From contig NC_068360.1 of NCBI RefSeq assembly GCF_020536995.1, positions 85,232,207 to 85,296,206 of the forward strand: a DNA stretch of 64,000 nt, read 5' to 3'. This document shows, one piece after another, positions 1-12,214 of this stretch. Position 1 is the first letter of the stretch; every line of letters begins with the position of its first letter. The stretch comes from Dreissena polymorpha (Eukaryota > Mollusca > Bivalvia > Myida > Dreissenidae). Position numbers and translations under genes: made by a program. The notes below the pieces were generated by a model, which had not been told where the DNA came from, did no database searches, and saw nothing but the letters and a program-made list of their open reading frames with translations.

Positions 1-1115
1 TTATGCTACTCTATAATTTTCCAACCAAAATATCCAATCTCAATTAGTTATTGCATGTATTTCTTACAAAAAGTTAATCTTATTTTGAAAATATGTTTTA
101 TTGAAACTGCTCAATGGAAATCATGTTCATCTTTGATTTTATATTAAACATATTCTTAACCGTATTTCTGAATCTAACTTCGTGCACGAAATAAGTTTTG
201 TTTAACTGCATATTCTATAATAGACAAGGTGTGTGTTCAGAGAGACATATACAATTGATCACGTCAGTGTGATTTCTGTTTATCATGGTATATGTTCAAC
301 TGTTCTGTAATGTCTGGAATAAAAGATATTGTTTCTTTTATAACAAATTCCAGTGTTTCAGTCGAATGATACAAGAATTATATAAATTATTCAGCAGAGT
401 GCTATCGTATGGTTTTATTTAACTCATTTTGTTCCCATCCAGAGTTTGAAATACGTCATTCTTCAAACACCACTTCATTCATTTCTAAAATATAAACTAT
501 TTACTCCGAGTCTCTCTACTATACAAATCTCAAATAAAATACATTGTATTTTCTTGCCTATCGCAAATAAACAAAACAAGACTTATTTTTATATAATTTT
601 CAATACGTTTTCTGTATTTGGTAAAGCATCTGGACTGTCTACTGAACATAAGAACGGGGCATTGTAATAATAACAATAATAATCTATTCGTCTTTACAAT
701 ACTAAATATAAAAAAAATAATTTATAACAACAACTTGTTGCCAATGCATAACCAAGTCATAACAAGCGTGCGTGAACATTATCTTTTATATAACGTCTTT
801 AGCACTGTCGACCGTGTCTTTTGAAAAGCCTTTCTTTAAAACAATTCTTGGTGCAACAGTAGCACCTCCTGATGGAAGCGCATGAAACAAATTCTAGAAA
901 CATCCTACACGTTTGGCTTTAAAGCTTCAAGAAAATTATATCTAAGATTTGTATAGTACATGTTTCTGTTTGCCTTCCTGACGCTGTAGTCTTGATAAGT
1001 CAAACATATTTTGCACAATTAATAATCATCATCGGATATCGTACACAAATCCATCAATTTGTTCATCGGGACATTACTTTGTGATCGTTTTTGAAATCAT
1101 AAATCATGGACCGTC

Positions 1116-1118
<3 letters not shown>
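1..1118. other. AT-rich non-coding DNA, nothing recognised
   Basis: Short open frames only, all rich in Asn, Ile, Phe and Lys as expected from AT-rich sequence. No splice-flanked exon, RNA gene or repeat stands out. Confidence 0.6.

Positions 1119-1188
<70 letters not shown>
1119..1188. repeat. (TA)n microsatellite
   Basis: Uninterrupted alternating TA of about 70 bp. Confidence 0.97.
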
Positions 1189-1194
<6 letters not shown>

Positions 1195-1222
1195 TTGACG
1201 TTGTAATATATTGTATTATGCC

Positions 1223-1250
1223 CTGATGAGCTATGCGAAACGCGTTGGCT
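1223..1250 (+). ncRNA. Hammerhead-ribozyme-like core (possible Penelope-type remnant)
   Basis: CTGATGA at 1223-1229 is followed by a minimal GC/GC stem with loop TAT (1230-1236), then GAAA at 1237-1240 and CGCGTTGG. This order is that of the conserved hammerhead boxes with a two-base-pair stem II. Small hammerheads of this kind are known from Penelope-like retroelements. No Penelope reverse transcriptase is visible nearby; the motif sits between two TA microsatellites. A helix I and a cleavage site cannot be verified by eye, so this may be an inactive remnant. Confidence 0.4.
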
Positions 1251-1293
1251 AAATCAATATATATTTAAAATCCCAGACACGTGTTTTTACTTT

Positions 1294-1431
<138 letters not shown>

Positions 1432-1605
1432 CTTACTTCCCTCTATCAATAAAGCCATGTAAGAATCGTAAAAAGTATATATCACAGAAAAAAGCACATT
1501 TAATACATTGATTTCGTATATAAACTTTAAAGCAACACACATTGAAATGAAATACATGTTAATCAATACATAAAGATGCAGTTTGAAAGTGTGAGAAATT
1601 GTAAT

Positions 1606-1965
1606 TAAATCTATAGCCTAGTTAGCAAGTATTTTTTTTTACATTTTATAACCGAAAGTAGGATTTCTATACGTATACGTATATTTCGACAAACGCGACT
1701 TTTTGTAAGTTTTAAAGCGCAAAATAGACGGATGTCTACCTTGTAACCAGCAGAAATATTCTAATTAGCATAGATATAATTAAATATATTGCCTAAATAG
1801 CAAGTAAATTATCATATTTCAAACGGTACCGCTTTTAAAACCGAAAGTAGGATTTCTAGACGTATACGTCCATTTCGACAAACGCGATTTTTTTGAAGTT
1901 CTAAAGCGCAAAAAAGACGGATTTCTAGCTTGTTACCACCAGATATATTTTAATTGGCATAGATA
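1606..1965. repeat. Two-copy tandem duplication, ~189 bp period
   Basis: The block beginning 'accgaaagtaggatttct' occurs at about 1650 and again at 1840. It is followed in both by 'atttcgacaaacgcga' and 'aaagcgcaaaa', with scattered substitutions. Confidence 0.85.
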
Positions 1966-2610
1966 AAATATGTTTTTTATTTATACTTAAATTTACTATG
2001 CCATGTAGTTCATTTTAAGGAATAAATAATGGCTTTAATAAATACACTGATATCTATTGATTGTTGTTTATGCATTTGGCGACCTGGAATTATTTTAGCA
2101 GATTCCAAAATATAAAATATTAGAGAATCCAAACTGAACGTTTCATGAAAAACATTGTGTCGAAAAGAAAGCTAAAATAACAGGAGATGGCGTATGCAAT
2201 GTTCAAAACAAAGATGCAAAATAAATAGCAACCACTAGATTCTTAGCGGGTAAAGTGTACCCATTCTCCAACCCATTACACAAAGCCCACTTATATAAAC
2301 GCATGAGAGTACCGTGTTATTTTGTGTCCGTGCTTTCAATGAGCTACTGGCGTAAAAGGTCTGGGGGCAAAGACACTTTCTCAGCCAACACATCCGGAGT
2401 GCGCTAACCTTTTCACGGTTAACATATTTACTTAAATGGGGCCTCGTTACAATTAATTTAAAGCTTTACAAACACATTCATATTCTAAAATAACAGATTT
2501 ATTATTCTTACACACTATTTTGTTCGGCCTTGTTTACAGTAAAATTGTATAACCATTTTGTATATCATCTAAAACGAAATCGTTTGCACCAATTTTGCGC
2601 CAAAATTCCA
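1966..2610. other. Non-coding, nothing recognised
   Basis: AT-rich with only short random open frames. Confidence 0.5.
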
Positions 2611-2719
2611 GATGATTCTTCAGTCTACCCTTGACCTTGCTCATATTCATTATAGGCATGAGTTAACAATTTATAATTATACTCATCTTCGAAAGCAACG
2701 AGAAATCACTTTCGGGATT

Positions 2720-3215
2720 GAATATTCTGCGACAGTGCTTACGGCTGACATGTGGGCAGTTTCACCGGAAATGTGTTTTCTCACTGCATGCAAAGCAGGT
2801 GCCCGGGGAAAGTGCTCTGGTAAACCCGGTGGAAACCCCGTATCCGGAACCGGATGCAGTTCCGGGCTGCCTTTGTCTATCGCCGATGAAGATTGTTTAA
2901 CTATCTCCAACTCTATTCCCTTCAAAACGCCATTTTATGCCATTGTCAGACGTCCGTTCTTCAAACTGGTTAGTTCGATGAATGTGATTGTAAGGGATTG
3001 AAATCCCCACATCTGCTATCCTTTTTACTTAGCGAGTCCATTTTCTTAATTAAAACAAACAAGCACCACGTGGCCAAGTGCCGCAACAAAAAACTCTTAC
3101 TGTCTTTATTATTCGACTGTCCAAAGCTGAATAACGGAAAACCGCCAAAAACTCCCGATTTCCTCGTGCACACTTTCAGTGCGCCCATGCGTTCATTACA
3201 AAGCATTATGGGAAA
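2720..3215. promoter_or_regulatory. GC-richer island with a ZNF143/Staf-like site
   Basis: This block is clearly richer in G, C and CpG than its surroundings. It contains CACGTG near 3066 and, at 3197-3214, a sequence whose reverse complement reads TTCCCATAATGCTTTGTA, close to the ZNF143/Staf promoter element. Both strands have open frames of 70-130 codons here, but none resembles a known domain or has convincing splice sites. It could be a promoter with a first exon of either strand. The terminal exon at 3793 lies about 600 bp downstream on the plus strand, but its reading phase does not fit the plus-strand frame here joined at GTAAGG (about 2994). Confidence 0.35.
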
Positions 3216-3792
3216 ATAAGTTTCTTCTTATTCGTAAACTCAAACTATGAACATTATATTTCGTTATCAACACTTCTTTCAATACAATTTTGAAATCAAA
3301 ATCAAATGAATCTTAAAAGTATGTTTAGGTGTGACAATAAAAAGAAGGTATTGAATTCATAAAGATTTTGTTACACGTAAAAAAAACAGCTGTGTCCAAA
3401 TTATAGTTATAAAGAACATATATGTAAATAGACGATTAACGTTTTTTTTTAACATTGTGTAATGAACATATGTAAAACACGATGAATCTAGCTCTATTAA
3501 TTAGGGCCGTTGTATGTACAAACATAAAAGGGACTTATGGTGAACATTCACCAAATAATAAAGCCTTTTTTCCTAAACTAAGAGTTTCGGGTAAATTATT
3601 CTTATTTCATATGAATATATTATTCGCATGTTCTTAAATCCAATGCAATATGTTTAGTTTACACGTGCGTGTGAATACACGCTATTTTGTTATATAATTT
3701 GATTTGCAAGGAACTTGTGTACACATTTTATGATGATAAAAACACGCGCGATAAATCTTTTCATTGACTGTTGAACTTGCCTTCTTTTTCAG

Positions 3793-3913
3793 ATGGAAAT
3801 ACGAATTGATGGGCACGGCATTAGTTATCAACCCTGAGTACAAACCAATCCTTGGTGTTGTCATGAAAAAGTTTGCAGATACCCTGAAGGCGAATAAAGG
3901 ATGCACCAACTAA
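3793..3913 (+). CDS. 3'-terminal coding exon of an unidentified gene
   Basis: A pyrimidine-rich tract (cttctttttcag) ends at 3792 and is followed by an exon that opens with one base of a split codon. It then reads WKYELMGTALVINPEYKPIL and about 19 more residues to the stop TAA at 3911-3913. The 39 codons have unusually balanced composition for this AT-rich region, and the downstream AATAAA at 4198 fits a 3' UTR of about 300 nt. The peptide ends in a basic amphipathic stretch (MKKFADTLKANKG). I do not recognise the family; the shape (Trp-bearing strand, then a C-terminal helix) would suit several small globular folds, but that is only impression. The upstream exons are not visible with confidence; they may lie before the window or in the GC-richer block at 2.7-3.2 kb. 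Confidence 0.75.
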
Positions 3914-4197
3914 TTACTCTCGCTCTTGCATCACAGAAACTCTTAAACGGAACGGTATAGCAATTATTGTGCCATGTGTTTTAACAACCGTGCGGTTAAA
4001 ATCTTTCATTTGGCCAAAACAGTGTTATGACCGCGGTGAACGTCATTTTGCATAAATGTGTTTCTTTGACCTCCATTCTATATTTTGTGAAGTTCGTTTT
4101 GTAGTATTACAAAACAATAAGTTTTTTTTGTAAATCATTGGCACGAAATATGTATTGGAGTACTACTAACTAACTACTTCAAGAATATATGGACTTG

Positions 4198-4203
4198 AAT
4201 AAA
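4198..4203 (+). promoter_or_regulatory. AATAAA polyadenylation signal
   Basis: AATAAA lies 285 bp after the stop of the terminal exon at 3911-3913, on the same strand, and is the first good signal after it. Confidence 0.5.
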
Positions 4204-4900
4204 TGTTGAGAAGCAAATAATTGACCTATTTATTGTTGTAGCTCTTAGAACAATTAAATTAGGACAAGATTATGTTCACGTGGGATTCATTACAACTAAA
4301 GGGCACACTAAAACTATTGCAGAACAAAACAATTACACAAGTAAATAGTATCAATATACTTTAAATATTAACACAATTGGATAAAATTAACATTACTTCA
4401 CCTTTACACTATTGTTATATCAAGTTAATTATGAAATAATTATAAACAGTTGTTTCTTTGACTGAAATTGCAACGTGTTTCCAATTTTGTCGTGCATTGT
4501 GCGTGTGTTCTATGATTGAAATACCCATAGTTTAACTACTTTATTAAAGCTCCTTCGTCACAGATGTTGGGAGGACAATAAATGTTAAAGTGTTATTATA
4601 GAGGCCAAGAACTAAACCCAAACTGCCACCTAGCATTTCATGGGCAAGCCAATATGAAAACTCCGATGAATAACCCTTTTCACACAGTAAAAATAAACAC
4701 AACTAAATGTTTACTTTTTATTAAAGGACCTTATAACATAAAATAATAATAAATGGTTCTGGCATATAACGTCTCGACTCCAAGCAACACGGGTCACCTG
4801 CGAACAAGGCAAGCCGAAACTAACTGCAAATAACTAACTGCACAAATAAATTGTATATGAGTGCTGACTCCGGGTGACGGCCATCAGCACTCCCAACAAA
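4204..4900. other. Non-coding, nothing recognised
   Basis: AT-rich sequence after the putative transcript end. No repeat boundary or exon is visible. Confidence 0.5.
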
Positions 4901-4919
4901 ATCATATTTTCCCAAAAAA

Positions 4920-5190
4920 ATGTGCCAATTAAAAAGCGTCCATCCGGCACTGATTGCCATATGTCCACCCAACAACGCTGACCCAGCGGCCTATATGCCA
5001 TTGGCAGAGTTGATGGCTGGGGGTGGGAGGCAGCTGGACAGGCTGTTGGTTGGTAGGCAGCTGATCAGTCATTTGGGTGGAAGGCAGCTGACGGGATTGT
5101 TGGCTGGTGCCAGGTAGGATTTGGCTGGGATGCTGGTGTAGTTTTACAGACGGACGGCGCCTTTTCCGGTTTCGCGTTTCCATGTGTGCA
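4920..5190 (-). other. GGCAGCTG-rich block with a Gln/Pro-rich minus-strand frame
   Basis: The plus strand repeats the motif GGCAGCTG about every 30 bp. On the minus strand an ATG at 5183 opens a frame of 84 codons, METRNRKRRRPSVKLHQHPS followed by Gln-, Pro- and Thr-rich sequence (QLPS, QLPT and QLPP repeats). It is richer in G and C than both flanks. A basic start followed by low-complexity sequence could be a disordered N-terminus, but there is no consensus donor, domain or homology to argue for a gene. Treat it as a possible exon only. Confidence 0.25.
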
Positions 5191-5534
5191 ATAAAATAAA
5201 CAATAAAGATAATACGTTAATACCGAAAAAAGCCATGTTTGTCTTATAGTTAACCCACTATAATACTTAAACAAACCTTTTTGAGATTTATTGCATATGA
5301 ACTAATATTTGACTTAACAAACTGTGTTGGTAATTATAAATAAATGCGCCATAAGACCACCACTTAACTGCACCAAGTACTGACTATTTCCGCATTGTCA
5401 CAATTAAATTCCTTTTACTATTGCTACATACAAAAAAACATCTACATTCATTTTTTTTTTCATTATAAACCTGAACATAGTGCCCGCCCTAATTGAATCT
5501 GAAGCAACCCACTCTCCAGAAATAATACAGCTAA

Positions 5535-5642
5535 ACACGGTGCCTATACCACGTGACTTTTTAAGATCTGTGTGGGGAGTAAAATATCAACAAAAGCATG
5601 ACAAAGGTAAGATTTTTAAGGATTACTTTTTTAATATATAGT
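5535..5642 (+). repeat. Left terminal inverted repeat of the 1.9 kb element
   Basis: Pairs with 7337-7441. Contains CACGTG and the segment 'gtggggagtaaaatatcaa'. Confidence 0.85.
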
Positions 5643-6550
5643 CATAAGCAGCCAGGGTTTCTAATAGAAGTGACTTTCACGATTGCTTAACATAATTAAC
5701 TGCCTGCTTGTACTTATTCTAGGCCGTGGTAATTTACAGTAAACAATGTATGCAATGAGGTTGTGTATACAATACAATACTCCTTAATTCGAAATCCGTC
5801 TTGACATTCTTCACAGCTGCATCCCACCACAACACAAGAGGAGAATCGTACATACATAATCATTTAATATAATAGTTCTTCATTTACTTTTTATAGTCTC
5901 TTCAAAATAATTAATGCTAAAGATAAGCATACACTGTTACACTAAATACAACGACATACTTTATAACATGACATTATCACCAACACATGGCGAATAATTG
6001 TCAATATCTATACTATGTAATAAACTACTGCAACAATATGAATTACATATAATTTATGAAAATAACACACACAAACACACCCATATATGTTTCCACTATG
6101 ACCATTATTTTGTTTTAAGTAAATCATACCAGTTACCTTCAACTTTAAATAACAACAAAATAGAAAATAATGTCGAAAATGTAACATTTTTAGTCGTTTA
6201 AAGTTTCTTCCCAATGATGCAAGGCACTTTGAAATCCATGACACACCAATACGTGTGATGGATTCTGTTTTATCAGTTTTTATTTCACATTTGATTTTAA
6301 AACATACATATTACTTTGCTATTTGTCAACCAGTGTAATATTTGACACAATTTCTATTGCAGAATTTGTGTCCGAATTAAAATTTCAATTGTGTTCGTCC
6401 ATCCCCATTCTTATTGTTGGCAACAGTTTGCTATCGTTTCGTCTCGCCCGCTCCAACCTTACTCCTAGTGTCCCCTTCAGTATAGTATTCCTGTCTCGTG
6501 AAACTGTTTCCTCTTTTTTTCTTCCCTAAACTAATTAGTCCGCTCATCAA

Positions 6551-6646
6551 TGTGAAATAGGTGATTACTGAAATGAATAAAAAAAAATATAATATTAATA
6601 GATCTACTACTACTACTATTACTACTTCTACTACTACTACTACTAC

Positions 6647-6709
<63 letters not shown>

Positions 6710-6767
6710 AAGTAGTAGTAGTCGTAGTTGAAGTAGTAGTAGAAGTAGTAGTAGCAGTAGTAGTAGC

Positions 6768-6802
<35 letters not shown>

Positions 6803-6856
6803 ATCTATTACTATTATTTAATAATTTATTCATTTTAGTAATCACCTTTTTCACTA
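6551..6856. repeat. Nested inverted repeat around a (CTA)n/(TAG)n triplet hairpin
   Basis: Arms at about 6551-6620 and 6795-6856 (core 'ggtgattact' against 'agtaatcacc') flank a CTA run that turns into a TAG run near 6648. The whole ~300 bp segment can fold back on itself. The Thr- or Ser-rich open frame across it is a by-product of the triplets. Confidence 0.85.
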
Positions 6857-7336
6857 TATAGTAGAAGAAGCAGTAGTAAAAGTTGAACTAGAAGTAGGAA
6901 TAGTAGTAGTAGTAATTGTTTTATTGAAATAATAAAAATTAATTATAAATATATATATATTGTCATTATTATCTCAATTTAGACATAAATTGTAGAAACA
7001 CGGATACCACACAGATCATTCTAAACACGTATACCACACAGATCATATTACTGTAAGAATATTTTTCTTGATTTTCTTTTCATAAATATATGACAGAAAC
7101 CTGAAAAAGAATGCAAAATGATATAGTGTAAGCTCCGCCCATAAAGTTTATTGCTTAATTTCACCAGAGGTGATGTTTCTGTGTCAAAATAAAATAATGT
7201 CCCCACACTGGTCCTACCTTTTTCTAACCGTTCAACTGCGCGGTTGCACTTTACTGAAACAATATTGATTTGTTTTATAAAATCATGATACCTCATGAAT
7301 GAGCGGGCTCTCGACTTTATCCCATTGAAAATGGTG

Positions 7337-7441
7337 ACATATTAAAAAAGTTAACCTAAAAAATCTTACCTTCGTCGCGCTTTTTTTGATATTTTACTCC
7401 CCACGCAGATCTTAAAAAGTCACGTGGTATAGGCACCGTGT
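7337..7441 (-). repeat. Right terminal inverted repeat of the 1.9 kb element
   Basis: Reverse complement of 5535-5642 with about ten differences. Confidence 0.85.
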
Positions 7442-10400
7442 AAATATATTTTGACATTTTTGTGCTGAGCAAAAAAAAATACGTTTGTTTAACAAGCCAC
7501 GGGAATTCATTTATTTTTATTGAAATTAACCCTCTTATGCCGCTGAGGCATTAACCTATTTTCAGAAAATAATTATTAACATTGTTATTTCACTGAATAC
7601 ATTAATGCATATAAACTACGTTTTCTCATAACGCTTGAAATTGATTTTTGCTCTAACTACTATTGCTTAGATCAGACGCCATGTTACTGATCCACTTTTT
7701 CCCCACCACTGTAAAGAAAACCCGTAAAATACAGCCCGTAAATTCAGCACTCATCATAAAGATCACAAGAATTGCTAAGGAACACCTTTTAACTATCGGC
7801 TTCTAACTTGATTTTAAAGATTTAATAAACGTTTACTTGAATAGATTAGAAATAATTAATGGAGAAAATTTACAACCTTTTATTGTGTAGATAACGATGA
7901 GAAAGAAATTTTAATTTTGTAAAATTCGCTACTTCGGTTACAAAACACCAACAATAAGGAAACTGAAAAAAACAGCCAAGTATAGGCCCAACAATAAATA
8001 GGTCTATTATTTAGAAATAGACCATATTAGCCCAGAAAGTATAGCGAAAATAGTATTCAATGTAAAAGCTCAGTAAACAATATTAACATGAATTACCCAG
8101 TTAACAGATCATGTAACAAGAATTTGTGGGACTTCATTATTTGACATAATTTAATGACTTTACATTTATTGAATGATTTTTGACTTGAGCTATATTGTCA
8201 AACAAATTAAACAGTTTGAAAACAAACTATGAGGTCGTATATGTATTAAACCCGGGTCCTCTACGTGACCCGGGTACTTTTTAAACTTAGGTCATTCACA
8301 TTTTGCACGTAGTATAATCGTTACAAACTTATTATGTGAAAGCTTAATTTTCTGTTAGCATGTTGACTACGGAGATGCTATTGATTGGTTAGTATTTCCT
8401 GGACGATATTGTTACAACAACAACCTACTAGCTTTAAATAGCTTACACATGTTTTGAGACATCACTTTAAAAATGTACTTAGAAGAATGCGTTTGAACGA
8501 CTCAACCGGTACGTGTGGAACTTTGCAAATTTGTTAACAATGTTATTTCAAACAGTGTTATTAAATAGTTTCTTGTTCACAAATATTAAATTTCAATGAT
8601 GTAATTTTCTCTGTCTGTGACACTCTTCACTCTTTTCAGTTAAAGTCCTTAGAAAATTTGAAAAAGGCTTATCAGAAAAAGAAAAAAAAAGAAATAATAG
8701 TTTGATCGACTATCGAATAATTGGAAAAGCATGTTAAATATGTATCACAGTATCTGATACTATATTGTATTTGCCAAAATGACACATACGGGCAAAATTG
8801 AGCTTATTTTGCTTCAGTTTAAACGTCTATATTTACACACACACAAAAAAACACGGCAGAGCTGGCCTGGACGTCTCTAATCGGCACGCTGCATGAACAC
8901 TGAGTATAAATTCTTATTTTGTGAATTACAGCCCGAACCGATTGAGTAGCGTTTAAAGAATCACGATTATACTTAACCATTATCATTTTAAGTATTCGTA
9001 AACAACATTCTATAATAAGTCTGTTCATTTTTGCATCTATTAGTTATTTGCATTCAACAGTTTGGCATACGTTTTATAGTTCAGATAAAGTTACACCTTG
9101 TTTATTTCGCGAAAACAAGCGTAACTCAACGGTAAATGCGGACACATTTAAAGTTGACTACTAAACACAAACAACAATTAGGTTGCCAATACATTTTGCA
9201 ACATAAATAAAACATTATTGTTACATTTATTAATTCAATAAAGGCTGTTACTTCAAGCCTGGTTTAAATACACAAAATTTAGATTCACTGTTGCTATTCT
9301 TTTATGCATAATTCTTGCAGACGGAGTGGAAATCCACTTTTACAAACAACAAATAGCGATAATACGACAAATGTTGTTTACACAATGCAAAGTTTGCCAT
9401 TGGTAATTGATATAAGGCTGGGTCATCATCAGCACAGAAGTTGAACTATGACACGACACAGACTGCAATGTTCACTGTAGGGTACATTACAATGTATATC
9501 CACTTTTGCATGAACTAGCAAAACTCGAAATATTGACCTGTACGCGGTAGAATTGTTTTAATATCTGATACTAAAATATGATGATCCCTGAGGCTCTCAG
9601 AGTTGTTTTTTTTTTTCATTTTTACAGAGAAGCTTTCGATGTCTATACGGGCGTTTGTTTTGGTCACTGTGTAGTAAATATAAGACATGTGTATTCTTAT
9701 TAAAAACGTTCATTGCCTGGATGTACTATATATGTTATAAAACATCAGTAAAATCCATGACAGGTCATCTAAGCACATTTAATAATGGTATATGTACATC
9801 ATTACATCCTTCATTTCTTCACGTCATATTCTTACCAGATAATCCACCCACGAGGCATGTTTTTTTTTATTCCCGATGAACCAACTATGAAAACTAACTT
9901 ACTCATTATTCATAATTACCGTGATGTCACGCATTAGAGATTTTATAAATTGTACCGAGTCTGCTTAGAGACGCGCTGTTCGGTATTCGGTATTTCGTAT
10001 TTAGCCACTACCTGAGCGTAGAGTTTTCTCCCTTTTCAAAAGTACGTGTAAACAAGAAACAATAGGAATTCGATTTCGGACGATTCCCTGACAAATTATG
10101 GCCCCATGGTTTAAGTATCGGTTGATTTTTGGTTATTTAAACTCATGAATATATTCGTTATAAGCTCAGTTAGTGTCAAGGTGAGACTTTGAGCGAGTAT
10201 TCGTTAAAAAAGTGATTGTATTCCAATGCTTTGTATGCCATGTGACGGCAGTACCCCGCGTAATTAGATTTGTTTATTTTTGCGCAATAATAGGCGCTGA
10301 TCATTATTTACATTGATTGGCATTCACTTTTTAATACCTTATCTTACCGATAAATAGACATGTGTGCTTGAATTAAGCTGTAGAGTTGTTTTTAAGGATC

Positions 10401-11626
10401 AAATCTAGTCAAACGTGGTTTATTCAAGGTCGCTGATCCATACAGATTTTCGACTTGGAATAACAAGCAGTTACCTTTCTTTCATCGAATAATTCATTGA
10501 ACACATGAACAATAATCCAATGAATTTATTTTTACTGGCAATACAGCTTTTGCCACCCTTGTACTAAAACTGTTTGATCTTCCAAGCCGAACAGCAATCA
10601 TTGTAAACATTTACACAGATGTTCGTTTCAATGGTCTGATAGCTCTCTAATTGCTTTTATTGGGAATACGTTGCTATCAATGTTTATCCTGATCTTTATT
10701 GTATGACTGTAGCTCATTACAATGATAGAACATATTCTTTTGGACTACTTCTATTTCTGGTAATGTTCTGTTGTGCATTTGATAGGGACAATTGTCTTTG
10801 TTTACATGTGAGTAACTCTAGTATTTTATTATATTCTACCATCGACGCCTTCGATTGAATAAAGTTGGAAGTAAAACGTGAAGTTACCTTACCACTTTTT
10901 TAACAAGTGGCAAAATGACGTCATTGTTCTGTCTGAATCTTAACGAGATTTCCCTTAATTAATCAATATTTTAATGACATGATTGTTTGGTGCAAATATA
11001 AATTATATGTTGAATAATGCCTCTGTTTACATATTTTCGTGTCTGAGTCGGTAACCTAATAAGTAAAACAATTACAAAAATCGTGCTTTATGTAAATAAT
11101 ATATGCCAAATGCATACAACACTATGTCGTATCGTTCTGACCTGTATACGCATATTGAACATGTTCAAGTTACTGATGTGTTATATTTAAACTGAAATGT
11201 TTGTCATTACTGCTATATCTGATATTTTGATTATACGGTATCTATAAATGATGCATGATTATTCTGAATCTATTAATGCAATACGTACTAAAATATATAT
11301 TAAATAAGCGATACGATATTAGCCCTTTATGGCTTACATAATTGATGCGTGATTCGGTGGTACAACAACGCATACAATAGTCCGATGCAGGTTTCCTTGA
11401 GATTTATTATGATATTAAGCAAGTCCACAATCTATTGTAATTAAAAAGATTCAATCAGTGACTTTCAAGTTCATCAATCATTCTAATCCAATGATAAAAC
11501 ATACGAACGGCCTGGCCCTTTCGGCCCGCGATACACGCGTAAAATGAATTCGATCTTTATCGCTCCTCGAATCTAGCGCAACTGCATCATCTTAAACATA
11601 GCCCTTTTTATGTGGCTGTTTAGGCC

Positions 11627-11628
<2 letters not shown>
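7442..11628. other. 4.2 kb AT-rich non-coding DNA
   Basis: No supported exon or RNA gene. One small feature is a pair of ACCCGGGT octamers at about 8251-8275 separated by a short spacer. Open frames under 80 codons are of random composition. Confidence 0.5.

Positions 11629-11671
<43 letters not shown>
11629..11671. repeat. (CA)n microsatellite
   Basis: About 21 uninterrupted AC units. Confidence 0.97.
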
Positions 11672-11674
<3 letters not shown>

Positions 11675-11835
11675 CGGTATTGCCAACATGGTGAGGTACA
11701 CGTTTTGTACAAACGTACCGAGGTCTATACTTTCGGGTAGATCTATACGGATATGCAATACAAATCTTTAAATAGGATGGGTCATGGTTCATAAACGACA
11801 CCTTGTTTGTCAGAAAAAGACTTATTTAAGAAACC

Positions 11836-12182
11836 AGTATGGCACAATCGTACCGTGGTATATACCTCAGTATGGACACACACGACACACTCATAGTATG
11901 GCACAATCGTCCCGTGGTATTTACCTCAGTATGGACACACACGACACACTCATAGTATGGCACAATCGTCCCGTGGTATTTACCTCAGTATGGACACACA
12001 CGACACACTCATAGTATGTCACAATCGTCCCGTGGTATTTACCTCAGTATGGACACACACCTCACACACTCATAGTATGTCACAATCGTCCCGTGGTATT
12101 TACCTCGGTATGGACACACACACAGCACACTCATAGTATGTCACGATCGTCCCGTGGTATTTACCTCAGTATGGACACACCA
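11836..12182. repeat. 59-bp tandem array, about six units
   Basis: Units contain 'cacaatcgtcccgtgg' then 'tatttacctcagtatgg' and a CA-rich linker. Starts fall at about 11841, 11900, 11959 and onward. Because the period is near a multiple of three plus two, different frames stay open across it by chance. The same unit returns at 13.6-14.06 kb and 36.9-37.0 kb. Confidence 0.92.
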
Positions 12183-12214
12183 ACAACAGCTGTTTCTTCA
12201 AAGTGTCCCAGTGT

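Larger units (their letters stand above)
5535..7441. mobile_element. 1.9 kb DNA transposon-like element with ~105 bp terminal inverted repeats
   Basis: The sequence starting ACACGGTGCCTATACCACGT at 5535 recurs in inverse orientation ending at 7441. The match runs about 105 bp with few differences, through 'ggtaagattttt' and 'acttttttaatat'. No transposase-like frame of useful length is present, so the element is non-autonomous. A target-site duplication is not clear (flanks ..gctaa and aaatat..), so the superfamily cannot be set. The middle is occupied by a palindromic triplet repeat. Confidence 0.8.

Noticed and set aside
6531-6854. 107-codon Thr/Ser-rich frame
   Set aside because: Translation of the triplet repeat inside the 1.9 kb element.
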